Assembly (NCBI GenBank): GCA_900323505.1 | Contig: OOIN01000035.1 | Span: forward strand, 496,001-560,000 | Length of the DNA: 64,000 nucleotides | Origin: Ustilago trichophora | Lineage: Eukaryota; Basidiomycota; Ustilaginomycetes; Ustilaginales; Ustilaginaceae | Direction of reading: 5' to 3' | Shown: piece after piece, positions 1 through 7,909 of the stretch | How positions within the stretch are numbered: position 1 is the first letter of the stretch | How the letters are laid out: each line of letters opens with the position of its first letter | Translations under genes and position numbers: made by a program | Notes under the pieces: model-generated | Database searches by the model: none | What the model was told of the DNA's origin: nothing | What the model saw: only the letters and a program-made list of their open reading frames with translations

Positions 1-1613
1 GCCAAGGAGATCTCCTCGTCGTCTTGCTCCTCCTGATCTTGCGCACTGGCCCTGGCGTCTCGTTCTCGGCCACTCGCCTCTAACGCTTCCAGATCCTCTT
101 CTGCCATGTCCATCTGAAGCGGATCTTGCACGACATCCTCACCTGCACCACCGGCCATGTTGTCGTCCGGTCCGTCTTCAGCTTTGACACCTTGTGGTGT
201 GCCGTCGCCATTGAGCTGGGCCGATCCTGACATTGTCGGTGGCCGCGGCGGCGGTGGACCTGGAGCAGGAGCAGGGGGCGGTGGTGGTGGTGGTTGCAAA
301 GGTGCATTAGCCGCTGGAGGTTCTGGTGGTGCCGAAGTGGATGCATCTGGAGGGAGGTTGGCGCGCATGTATGCGATAGCAGCGTGGAGATTGTGCTCAG
401 AGAGGGCTTGCAGGTTGGCGATGATGAGGTCGATGACAAGAGCAATGGGGAGAGTCTTGACATCGAAAGCGGCCAACGGGTTGCGCTCGACGCCGCCGGT
501 TGTCCTGACAGAGGCATTGAGGAAAGCCTCGCCTGCTGCTGGGTCGGCTTCTTGTGCGGTGGATGCGTTTGGGATAGCTTCGGGCTGATGTTGCTCGAGC
601 TTGATCTTCTTGGGACCCTGAAGCTCCTCGTCGATCCTTTCGCGCTTGCGTTTGGCTTCAGCTTCCTTCTCGGCTTGATATGTTCTGGCGGCTTCCTCCA
701 TACGACGCTGCTGTGCTTCGAGTGCTTTTTGGAGTGAAGTTGACTCTGGACCTGCGAGCTGGTTGCGGACAAAGTGGAGGTAAAAGACGCGGACGGTCTT
801 TTCGACGTTTCGTATTTGGGTATGCGAGAGGTTGCCAAGGCTGGCGGGAGTCCATGTGGCCATGGCGCGAAGGATGACGGAGCCGAGTTGGGGCCGTGAT
901 TTGGCGAGTACGGTGAGTGAATTGACGGAAGCCATGATGAGATCGGTGACGTCGCCGGTGAAGATCAAGGTGACGATTTGAGCGAATAGGCGATTGCCCT
1001 CTTCCTCGAGGTTGGCGGCATTGAGGAAAGGATGGGAAGAGGGAATGGCATTGAGGCTGATGTCGTTCTTGAGCTGGGCGCGAGGATCGGTGGATCCGCG
1101 AGACTGAACCTGAATGATGCGCTGGTAGCACTTGATGACGGCAAGCTTTGTTCCCTGGCTGCCGTGATCGAAGAGATGTACGACTTGTGCTTTGATGGTC
1201 TGTACGGTTTGCCAGAGATTTGACTTTGCACGATCGTTGCAGACGAGACGGAAAAGGACGGGGTACATGCTTGCAAAGCATTGCGAAGCGATCTTGGTGA
1301 GGCGAGGGTCGCGATCCTTGATGAGCAGAAGTATGGCTTCGGGAGCGTGTATTGCTAGGGTTGCTTTTGTATCTTGTGAAAGGGCAGGACGGCAGAATGC
1401 GAGGTCCATGACTTGGGCGATCCATGTTCGTAATGAAGTACCTGCTTTTGGCAAGAGAGAGATGAGCGAAGGTAGGAGGATTGGGATGTTGCCTGGCTGC
1501 ACTTTCAAGAGATCGTAGAGCTCTGAGAGATGGCGAGCTTCGTCTTGCTTGTCGGACGAGTTGAGCGCTGCACTCAGCAGACCGAGCGCGTCGGTGTTGG
1601 CGGGTGCCGCCAT
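1..1613 (-). CDS. PTA1: Symplekin/Pta1, mRNA 3'-end processing scaffold (N-terminal part, runs off the left edge)
   Basis: An open frame runs from an ATG at 1613 to the window edge, giving 537 codons without an intron. The first ~300 residues are helical repeats typical of the symplekin/Pta1 N-terminal HEAT domain, for example LLKVQPGNIPILLPSLISLL near residue 35 and TWIAQVMDLAFCRP near 65. A basic cluster (AKRKRERIDEELQGPKKIKL, near 320) looks like a nuclear localisation signal. An acidic, proline-rich linker follows, with a run of seven prolines near residue 445. In the family this protein is a scaffold of the cleavage and polyadenylation factor and binds the Ssu72 phosphatase and CstF/CPSF subunits. 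The conserved C-terminal symplekin domain must lie outside the window. The start is the first ATG of the frame. Assignment is by domain architecture, so good but not certain. Confidence 0.8.
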   Translation of the reverse strand, partial: MAAPANTDALGLLSAALNSSDKQDEARHLSELYDLLKVQPGNIPILLPSLISLLPKAGTSLRTWIAQVMDLAFCRPALSQDTKATLAIHAPEAILLLIKDRDPRLTKIASQCFASMYPVLFRLVCNDRAKSNLWQTVQTIKAQVVHLFDHGSQGTKLAVIKCYQRIIQVQSRGSTDPRAQLKNDISLNAIPSSHPFLNAANLEEEGNRLFAQIVTLIFTGDVTDLIMASVNSLTVLAKSRPQLGSVILRAMATWTPASLGNLSHTQIRNVEKTVRVFYLHFVRNQLAGPESTSLQKALEAQQRRMEEAARTYQAEKEAEAKRKRERIDEELQGPKKIKLEQHQPEAIPNASTAQEADPAAGEAFLNASVRTTGGVERNPLAAFDVKTLPIALVIDLIIANLQALSEHNLHAAIAYMRANLPPDASTSAPPEPPAANAPLQPPPPPPPAPAPGPPPPRPPTMSGSAQLNGDGTPQGVKAEDGPDDNMAGGAGEDVVQDPLQMDMAEEDLEALEASGRERDARASAQDQEEQDDEEISL

Positions 1614-2620
1614 GGTAGGCTATAGAATGATATGAGCTGGTCCGATGGTCTAGGTGAGGGAGTGCGAGGTACTACCCCGGTCGATGACACCAAGTTTAAC
1701 TGAAGTGAGGTCCAGCTCTGTGATCCAAGCTCGGTCGAAAAAGGTGTGTAGGTTCAACGCAGTCGGATTTGGAAGAGCATTGGAGTCAAGTGAAGGTATG
1801 GCGGTACGGTGCGAGCCGAGAGGGCTCAATAATGAATCAAAATCAGTCGAATACTTTGTGATCGTTGTGATTGCTCGATTACTCCTGTCGAGAGAGTGTA
1901 TGATGATGATGCGAAGAGAGAGAGTGTGTGTGTGAGTGAGGAAGGTGGAAGACGACAAAGCGAGTGTATGTATCGAGTGGTACGGTGTTGGATTGGAGCA
2001 GAGCTGAGCCGGGTTTGATTGAATCTGCAAGTGAATCACAATCGGCTTCGAGATCCACATTTTTGGGCTGTGGTCTGTGGTCCTTCTCCGTCGCGTGACG
2101 TTTGTTTGCTTTGTTCGCCTTTTTCCTCTCCGCAGCTGCCATCTTTTTTTTCTGTTTTTTTGTTTTTTCAGGTCTGCCAAGGCACCATTCGATTTCAAGA
2201 TACAACGGGACTTTCACACACACCCCTCTTTACACACATACATACAGTTCAGGTAGGTTGCTGTTCATGTAGCAAGACCAAGGACCATGTTCACTCGCAC
2301 ATGTGACGTTGTTGCAACCGCTTACAGAAGGAGCGAAAATGAAGTGTGGGAAACAAACACTCGCGCGAGGTTGGAAAATAAAATCGGAAGCCACATCGGG
2401 AAAATCGGGAGCCGAGCGCACGGATGCACACAAAAGCCAAGCCAAAGCAGAGCCAACATGGGCGTGTCGCACTTGCAGCTGTGTGCCCCTCAACCTCGCA
2501 ACTTGCACATTTCCAACCGCCCAATCCACCTACCTCCTCCACCCCTCTTGGCAATCATCGCATTCATAGAGCCACCACCACCACCTTCGCCACATTCTCT
2601 ATCACAGCTGCTTGTACATC
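1614..2620. promoter_or_regulatory. Divergent promoter region between PTA1 and VMA10
   Basis: About 1 kb between the start codons of the minus-strand symplekin gene and the plus-strand V-ATPase subunit G gene. It must hold both promoters and 5' leaders. It contains purine-rich GA/GT dinucleotide tracts around 1900-1935, T-runs around 2140-2170 and a CA-rich stretch around 2215-2245. The small ORFs here have no recognisable protein signature and use overlapping frames. No specific binding site can be defended. Confidence 0.5.
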
Positions 2621-3374
2621 ATGGTAAGCATCAATGCCTTCAGTACGCTGCAGAAGAGGCTCAGCACCATGATCGCCAATCGCAGTTGCTGCTAGAATAA
2701 CCTCAAGGAATTCCGACTCACCTCTTATCTCCTCCCACATCTTGAACACACAGGCCGCACAACAATCACAGGGTATTCAGACCCTCCTTGAAGCTGAGAA
2801 GGAGGCCGCCAAGATCGTCCAGAAGGCACGAACTTGTAAGTGTCTGTCCCGCTTCATGGCAGAAGTCCGCTCACAATCTTGCGGTCGCCGCTATAGCCTT
2901 GTCGATCGAAAACTTGATCGTCAACGAGATGCTGACTTCATCTCTTTTTGCATTTACCCATATCTGACTGACGACGACTATAGACCGTACCCAGAAGCTC
3001 AAGGACGCACGTAACGAGGCATCAAAAGAGATCGAGCAGCTCAAGGCCAAGAAGGAGAAGGAGTTCTCCGACTTCCAGAAGGAGGTAAGTAGCAGCCCTC
3101 ATCACGCTGTGGTTCTACTCACCGAATCCAATAACACCGCTGACCTTGATTGCACTGTTCCTACCTCCCTTTGCCGCCTTGTCACTGAAAACAGCACGAG
3201 GGCTCCACCTCCAGTTCGCAATCCACCGTAGACAAGGAGACCGAAGAAAAGCTCGAAGAGCTCAACAAGGCCTTCGAAGCCAACCGTGAACAAGTCATCA
3301 CCAAGCTCCTCGACCGTGTCGTCGAAGTCAAGACCGAGTTGCACAGGAATCTCCAGCTCCAGCAGAAGGCCTAA
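2621..3374 (+). CDS. VMA10: V-type H+-ATPase subunit G (four exons, start codon alone in exon 1)
   Basis: Four exons join to 121 codons plus stop: 2621-2623, 2754-2835, 2984-3084 and 3195-3374. All introns have GT-AG ends (GTAAGC, GTAAGT and GTAAGT donors) and the phases fit exactly. The protein begins MAAQQSQGIQTLLEAEKEAA and continues KIVQKARTYRTQKLKDARNE, the signature of the V1 peripheral-stalk subunit G, whose members start with GIQ.LL.AEK and form one long helix. Yeast Vma10 is of similar length (114 residues). The subunit pairs with subunit E in the stator that holds the V1 head against the vacuolar membrane sector. Exon 1 codes only for the initiator methionine. The penultimate region (EHEGSTSSSQSTVD) is a short polar insertion relative to yeast. 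Confidence 0.93.
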
Positions 3375-3599
3375 TTAATCTCTCCCATCTTTCAACCACA
3401 TCCTCACCACTGGTCTTGACTCGCTCTTCTTAGCAAAATGACACTTTGCTCTGGCCTCTCTTGCCGCTCTTGATCTTCTTGGCCGCAGCGCTGCTATTTT
3501 CGCGCTGCGATGCATGTGTAGTGCACACATGTAGATACGTGCATACAGTATATATATCCTCTTTCTTTGCTTCGAATCTTCTTTTTCTTCTTCGTCATC

Positions 3600-3633
<34 letters not shown>

Positions 3634-4024
3634 CGTGCTCGATCTGGAGTGTGATCAACCGTATGTATTTGCGCTTACAGGTGTATTGTAGAGGCTCTCT
3701 GAGCCGGTGAGCATCAGTAAATTGAGTCTTCTGGCGGTACGGGGCCCCTTTCAGGATACAAGCTGAACGGTCAACAAGCCCACCTCGCCACAACGAGCAG
3801 GCTCGGAACTCCCTTTGCACTGTTGTTGCCGCTTGCTCCTCTTCGACGATAAGCGCAAATACCGTTCAGAGAGAGCCTTCCAGTTTATCTGATGACATTC
3901 TCTCCTGTATCAATCAACATTGCTGTTTGACCTCGCACAGCTCCAAAAAGGTGTATTCTGAAAAAGAATTATGGGCTATATACTTGCCAACCTCGCCCTC
4001 CCCTGCAAAAAGTAGACATCTCCA
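3375..4024. other. Gene-free spacer: VMA10 3' region with a CTG microsatellite
   Basis: It holds the 3' untranslated region of VMA10 and the upstream region of the tRNA-Lys gene. Apart from the CTG microsatellite listed separately I see no coding signal. A short TACAGTATATATA stretch near 3545 may act in 3'-end formation, but this is a guess. Confidence 0.4.
3600..3633. repeat. (CTG)n trinucleotide microsatellite, about 11 units
   Basis: An uninterrupted CTG/TGC run of about 33 bases lies some 230 bp downstream of the VMA10 stop codon, probably in its 3' untranslated region. It is not inside a supported reading frame. Confidence 0.9.
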
Positions 4025-4133
4025 TCCCGATTAGCTCAGTCGGTAGAGCGTCAGACTTTTAATACAAAGTCTTCGAGCAGTTGCTCGGAACAGTTTAATC
4101 TGAATGTCAGGGGTTCGAGCCCCCTATTGGGAG
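4025..4133 (+). tRNA. tRNA-Lys(UUU) with a 36-nt intron
   Basis: The full cloverleaf can be drawn. The acceptor stem is TCCCGAT with ATTGGGA, the D-arm GCTC/GAGC, the anticodon stem TCAGA/TCTGA, and the T-arm GGGG-TTCGAGC-CCCC, with discriminator G at 4133. The anticodon TTT is at 4058-4060. The intron at 4062-4097 sits one base 3' of the anticodon, the canonical nuclear position, and folds into a hairpin (CGAG...CTCG). The mature length is 73 nt. The A-box (TAGCTCAGTCGG) and B-box (GGTTCGAGCC) internal promoters are intact. Confidence 0.95.
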
Positions 4134-4137
4134 TTTG

Positions 4138-4160
4138 CTTTCTTTTTTTTTCTTTTTTTT
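4138..4160 (+). terminator. Pol III terminator of tRNA-Lys(UUU)
   Basis: Long T-runs broken by single C residues begin within ten bases after the tRNA 3' end, as expected for RNA polymerase III termination. Confidence 0.7.
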
Positions 4161-4556
4161 CTTGTGTCTTTTCTCTTTTTTTGGTAGAAATATCAGAAGA
4201 ATTTTTTTTTTCCTTTTTTTATCTTATTTTTTCCTTTTTTTTTTGTAAGCAATGTTGGTTTCTTCTGCATCTCTCTTCGAGATCATGCTGGCTGCAGCAT
4301 GCTTCATCCTCATCCTCCTTATACTTTCAGAATGCCCCTCCAACAACAATGCAAGCCATGCCAAGACTCGGCGCATTCGATAGGATGTCCTTACTGATGA
4401 ATTGCAATACTCAAGCCACAGCTCTTTGTTCGGCAAGACGCATGATGCAACAAGGGTCCAGAATCGGAAAAAGACGAGTCAGCGATGCATCCCTGTCCTT
4501 GTCCATTATGATTGTCAGCTGATATATTGACAATAGTGGTTTCAGCAGATATCAAC
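4161..4556. other. T-rich spacer between the two plus-strand tRNA genes
   Basis: Very T-rich sequence with short C interruptions continues to about 4245, followed by ordinary sequence without a supported gene. The ORFs across it consist largely of Phe/Ser/Leu from the T-runs and are not believable proteins. Confidence 0.4.
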
Positions 4557-4660
4557 GGTTTCTTGGCGCAGTTGGTTAGCGCGTCTCCTTAACAATTCTG
4601 ATCTCTTCAGATCGTTAGGGCTTACGGAGGAGGTCGCCGGTTCGAACCCGGCAGAAATCA
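4557..4660 (+). tRNA. tRNA-Val(AAC) with a 30-nt intron
   Basis: The acceptor stem GGTTTCT pairs with AGAAATC, with discriminator A at 4660. The D-arm is GCGC/GCGC, the anticodon stem TCTCC/GGAGG, and the T-arm GCCGG-TTCGAAC-CCGGC. The anticodon AAC is at 4591-4593. An intron at 4595-4624 starts one base 3' of the anticodon. The mature length is 74 nt. Valine identity depends on placing the intron at the canonical position; no other placement gives a consistent seven-base anticodon loop. Confidence 0.88.
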
Positions 4661-4670
4661 TTCTTTTTTG
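4661..4670 (+). terminator. Pol III terminator of tRNA-Val(AAC)
   Basis: A run of six T residues (TTCTTTTTTG) follows directly after the tRNA discriminator base. Confidence 0.7.
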
Positions 4671-4824
4671 TGCTGTTTCTTAGCACTTCCGTTCTTCCTT
4701 TTCGCTGTTCACATCTATCGCTCTCTCTTCCGACTCGAATGCTCCCTTCAGAGGCACACAGCGACACAAGATTGGGCAGGAGGGGGTATCTTTCTGAATT
4801 CATTTTCCTGGCTTATCAATATGC

Positions 4825-7038
4825 CTAAGCAGCGGTTGAGGGCGGAGCAGACGTCTCCTCTCTGATCTGTTGTTCCATATTGGGGTTCCAACAAGCAACA
4901 GCTTTTCTTTCGCCAAAGAAATCCGCGCCCAGCGTTGCCACGCTTCCACCCCTACTGTCTTGGTTTTCTTCCTCGAGAATGCTGTTCCATTCCGAAAGAG
5001 AATCACCATTACTGCTGCCACCACTGCTAGTGGAAGAGGTGAGACCGAGTTCGAGATCGAGCAAATCACGCCATTCCTGTTCTCTCGAAGCCGCGTTGTG
5101 GTGGTAGTCGAATTCTTCCAGTGGTGACATCGAGTCGGAAGACGGAGAGGAGGAGGTGCGGAAGACGTTGTGACTGCGAAGAAAGTCGTGGACTTTTTGA
5201 CGGTCGTAGGTCACTTCTTGCGGGATGTCAGGGGTGACCGAGGTGGCGATGGCGATGTTGCTGCTCGAGACGGTGGAAATGTCGTTGTTGTCCATCTCAA
5301 CAGCGCTTTCTGCAGTGCAATACGTAGCATCTACAGCTTCCGCATCAGCAGATGCTCCAACTCCAGCTCCAGCATCCTCACCCGACGCAGCTACGACAGA
5401 CTCTACACCACCCGCATCATGGGAGAACAACACCTGCTCAACAGTCGCAGATGCCGCCTGCTGGGCCACAGCATCGGCCGCTGCTTCCGAAGCCGCAGTG
5501 CCCAAGATTGACCGTGCAGCAGCCCTGACTTTGGGAGGCTGAAGGAACACTGTACGCGCGTGTCTCAGCTCGGTCTCGTACTCTCTGATGCTGAGTCCAG
5601 CTGGAGGCTGGAACTTTTTCGATTCTTTGCGCAGAATGGCTGAAATGCTGCCATGTTCCTTGAGCAAGCGCAGAGCTGTTTTGGGTCCAATGCCTGGGAT
5701 GGTGCGGTTGAAGTCGGTTCCGCAAAGTAGGGCAAAGTCGAGCATGAGGCTGCGGGTCATGCGATCGTATAATTGATCCACTTGCACCGTTCCCTGACCA
5801 AGTCTGGCTGCCTCACTGCTTGCGTGTAGCTGGATGAGCTTTTCCAGCTCGGATTTGGGGAAGAGACCATTTCGGACCCGCGTGCCGCAGACCACCTCGA
5901 GCTTCCCTCTGGCACCTTCGCGAGTCAGAACGCCTGGGCTGCGGACACCCCCCATCAGCCCACGCAGGAGCGGCGCTTCGTAAAGCAGCACATCGCTGTC
6001 TTCGCTAGCGACAAGGTCGGCAAATCCGGATCTAACCAGCGAGGCTGCGTAGGCTTCAGCCTCGTGGATCCTGCCTCCGCCGGTGCGTGTGCCGTCACCC
6101 GTCCAGAAAACAGGCACCGCCATGAGCGACGAAAGCGTCGCACAGTCCTGATAGATGGACGCGGAGAGGGGAGATGTGGCGCGATCGTACGTCTTTGTGA
6201 GCGAGTGATGCATTGCGTTCAGCGAGGACAGCGTATCCGAGGGGGTGGCTTGGATTTGTACGGATCCGATGGAAGTCTCGATACCTTCGTGGGGCAATGG
6301 TAGCGGCTGCGGAGCTTGACCCGTGATGAGCTGAGTGGCGATGGTCTGGTAGACCTGCTGTTCGGCTTCGGCTAGCACTTTTTGTCCTTTCGACTGACTG
6401 GCGCCACCGCTACGCAGGCTCTCTTCGAGCTGCAGCCAGTTGGTATGCATGTTGTAGGCTACGGTCTGTGGCTTAGTAGGCGTGGCAGGAAGCGGTGGTG
6501 GAGCAACGGAGCTGGTCGAGGGTGTCGGTGGAGTGGATGAGGTGGACGGCTGGCTCAACTGCTCAGATAGTGCCTGGTGCGCTTGCGTACGCCATTCGTC
6601 CAGCATCTGTCCTACTTGGCGTCTCTCGGACTCTGGCAGCTCGGACAAGGCATCGAGATGCGATCGAAGTTCCTGCAGACGTCCACGTCGTTCGTGCTCT
6701 AATCGGCTTCGTATGCGGTCGAGTTCGCGTTTGTGCCTACGTTTGACCTGTTCACGATCCTTGAGTGCAAGTCGTTTTTGAGGATGGTCAAACACCATGA
6801 TGGGTACCACGCCGTGCTGGCGCAAGGATGTGATGAGCCGGTAGAAGCCAATGACATGGCGAGATGGATGTGGGTCGTCGGCAAAGTGAAGTCGCTGTAC
6901 TAGCAGCGTTGCATCGATGGCAAGACGCAATCCCCGGAGTGCTGGAAGGGCAAATGGTGGCGAGATGGCTTGCGGTGCTAGTGCTCGGACCAGTGGGAAG
7001 ATGCCGCGAATCCCATGGGTCACTGAAGAGACGCGCAT
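4825..7038 (-). CDS. FEN1/XPG-family structure-specific nuclease with a large internal insertion
   Basis: A single exon of 737 codons; the first ATG is at 7038, since the frame further upstream offers only a GTG. The N-terminal XPG domain begins at GIRGIFPLV (residue 9). All seven carboxylates that bind the two metals in FEN1-type nucleases are visible: D42 (LRLAIDATLL), D84 (IMVFDHPQ), E326 and E328 (IHEAEAYAA), D347 and D349 (ASEDSDVLL) and D442 (CGTDF). The helix-hairpin motif IPGIGPKTALRLL follows. An active 5'-flap or 5'-exonuclease is therefore predicted. N- and I-domains are separated by ~240 residues, against ~70 in FEN1; this insert is rich in Arg/Glu coiled coil and Ser/Thr/Pro. The last ~250 residues are low complexity. 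There is no PCNA box like that of FEN1, so it is probably not the main FEN1 but a diverged, possibly mitochondrial, family member. Confidence 0.8.
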   Translation of the reverse strand: MRVSSVTHGIRGIFPLVRALAPQAISPPFALPALRGLRLAIDATLLVQRLHFADDPHPSRHVIGFYRLITSLRQHGVVPIMVFDHPQKRLALKDREQVKRRHKRELDRIRSRLEHERRGRLQELRSHLDALSELPESERRQVGQMLDEWRTQAHQALSEQLSQPSTSSTPPTPSTSSVAPPPLPATPTKPQTVAYNMHTNWLQLEESLRSGGASQSKGQKVLAEAEQQVYQTIATQLITGQAPQPLPLPHEGIETSIGSVQIQATPSDTLSSLNAMHHSLTKTYDRATSPLSASIYQDCATLSSLMAVPVFWTGDGTRTGGGRIHEAEAYAASLVRSGFADLVASEDSDVLLYEAPLLRGLMGGVRSPGVLTREGARGKLEVVCGTRVRNGLFPKSELEKLIQLHASSEAARLGQGTVQVDQLYDRMTRSLMLDFALLCGTDFNRTIPGIGPKTALRLLKEHGSISAILRKESKKFQPPAGLSIREYETELRHARTVFLQPPKVRAAARSILGTAASEAAADAVAQQAASATVEQVLFSHDAGGVESVVAASGEDAGAGVGASADAEAVDATYCTAESAVEMDNNDISTVSSSNIAIATSVTPDIPQEVTYDRQKVHDFLRSHNVFRTSSSPSSDSMSPLEEFDYHHNAASREQEWRDLLDLELGLTSSTSSGGSSNGDSLSEWNSILEEENQDSRGGSVATLGADFFGERKAVACWNPNMEQQIREETSAPPSTAA

Positions 7039-7384
7039 GATGAGGTTTGTTGCGGCTACGAGTGACGCCACCGCAAGCGTTGTCCTCGAAGTGCTAGCAC
7101 ATCGGCTATCTCTACCGATTGATGACCGCCTGTTCGCTGTGTGATGCCGTAGAGGGTTGAGATGGGGGCTGTTTCTTTTCCCTTTTTTTTGGTCTTCATG
7201 GCAAGAAAAAGGTTGCTTTACAGTAATTCATCATTTGCCAGGCAAAACACCAAATTTCAGGGTCCAGTCAAAGCTGCAGCCGCTCTCTGTGGAGGACCGA
7301 GACCTCTGACTTGACGCGAAGCCCAAAAAAAAAAAAGAAAAAAATTCATACTTGCCTCAGTTGATCAGCAAGAAAAAAAAACAT
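7039..7384. other. Spacer between the nuclease gene and tRNA-Lys(CUU)
   Basis: Upstream region of the minus-strand nuclease gene, which also holds the A-rich downstream region of the minus-strand tRNA. A-runs at 7324-7344 and 7372-7381 are T-runs on the tRNA's strand. Confidence 0.4.
7371..7384 (-). terminator. Pol III terminator of tRNA-Lys(CUU)
   Basis: On the minus strand a run of eight or more T residues begins within a few bases after the tRNA 3' end at 7385. Confidence 0.7.
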
Positions 7385-7489
7385 CTCCCAACGTGGGGCT
7401 CGAACCCACGACATTCAGATGAACTCCGAGATATACTCGGAAACCCTTGTAATAAGAGTCTGACGCTCTACCGACTGAGCTAGCCGGGA
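7385..7489 (-). tRNA. tRNA-Lys(CUU) with a 32-nt intron
   Basis: Read on the minus strand, the acceptor stem TCCCGGC pairs with GTTGGGA, with discriminator G at 7385. D-arm GCTC/GAGC and anticodon stem TCAGA/TCTGA are identical to the UUU isoacceptor at 4025. The anticodon CTT is at 7456-7454. The intron at 7452-7421 starts one base 3' of the anticodon and forms a hairpin (CCGAG...CTCGG). The T-arm contains GGTTCGAGCC. The mature length is 73 nt. Confidence 0.95.
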
Positions 7490-7909
7490 TGGAATTGTTG
7501 CCAACACTTTCTGGCAGTTGCGTATAGAACGCTCCGCTTTGCTTGGCGAGGGGCCACAATCAAAGAGCCGCACATCCTAAAGCACAGTCTGCTTCACATC
7601 TACACAGGAATAATCTCGCATTCGTACCAGACGATGTGAAAGAAGAAGGACAAAAGAAGGTGCCGGCACCTACAAGTCAAGAACAAGACTTGGGACGTGG
7701 AACGGAAACGATGCGATGCAAAAGAATGACAGAAAAAGGAGTGTTTGCGGGAGAGCGGCCAAGCCGACTCATGAATCATGACTCGAGCAGATATGACGCC
7801 AAGAGATCACCAAAGTGGTATGAAAGGGTAGAGGATGGATCTCGAGGATGGCAAGCTTTGGGGCTTCTGGTAGGGGAGGGCGCTGGTCGGGTTGGTGGGT
7901 CACATTTGA
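7490..7909. other. Spacer between tRNA-Lys(CUU) and the CAP protein gene
   Basis: It holds the upstream flank of the tRNA and the 3' untranslated region of the minus-strand CAP gene. No further gene is supported. Confidence 0.4.

Noticed and set aside
658..1425. 255-codon minus-strand ORF and similar overlapping ORFs at the left edge
   Set aside because: They are shadows of the symplekin frame on the same DNA, with Arg/Ser/His-rich translations.
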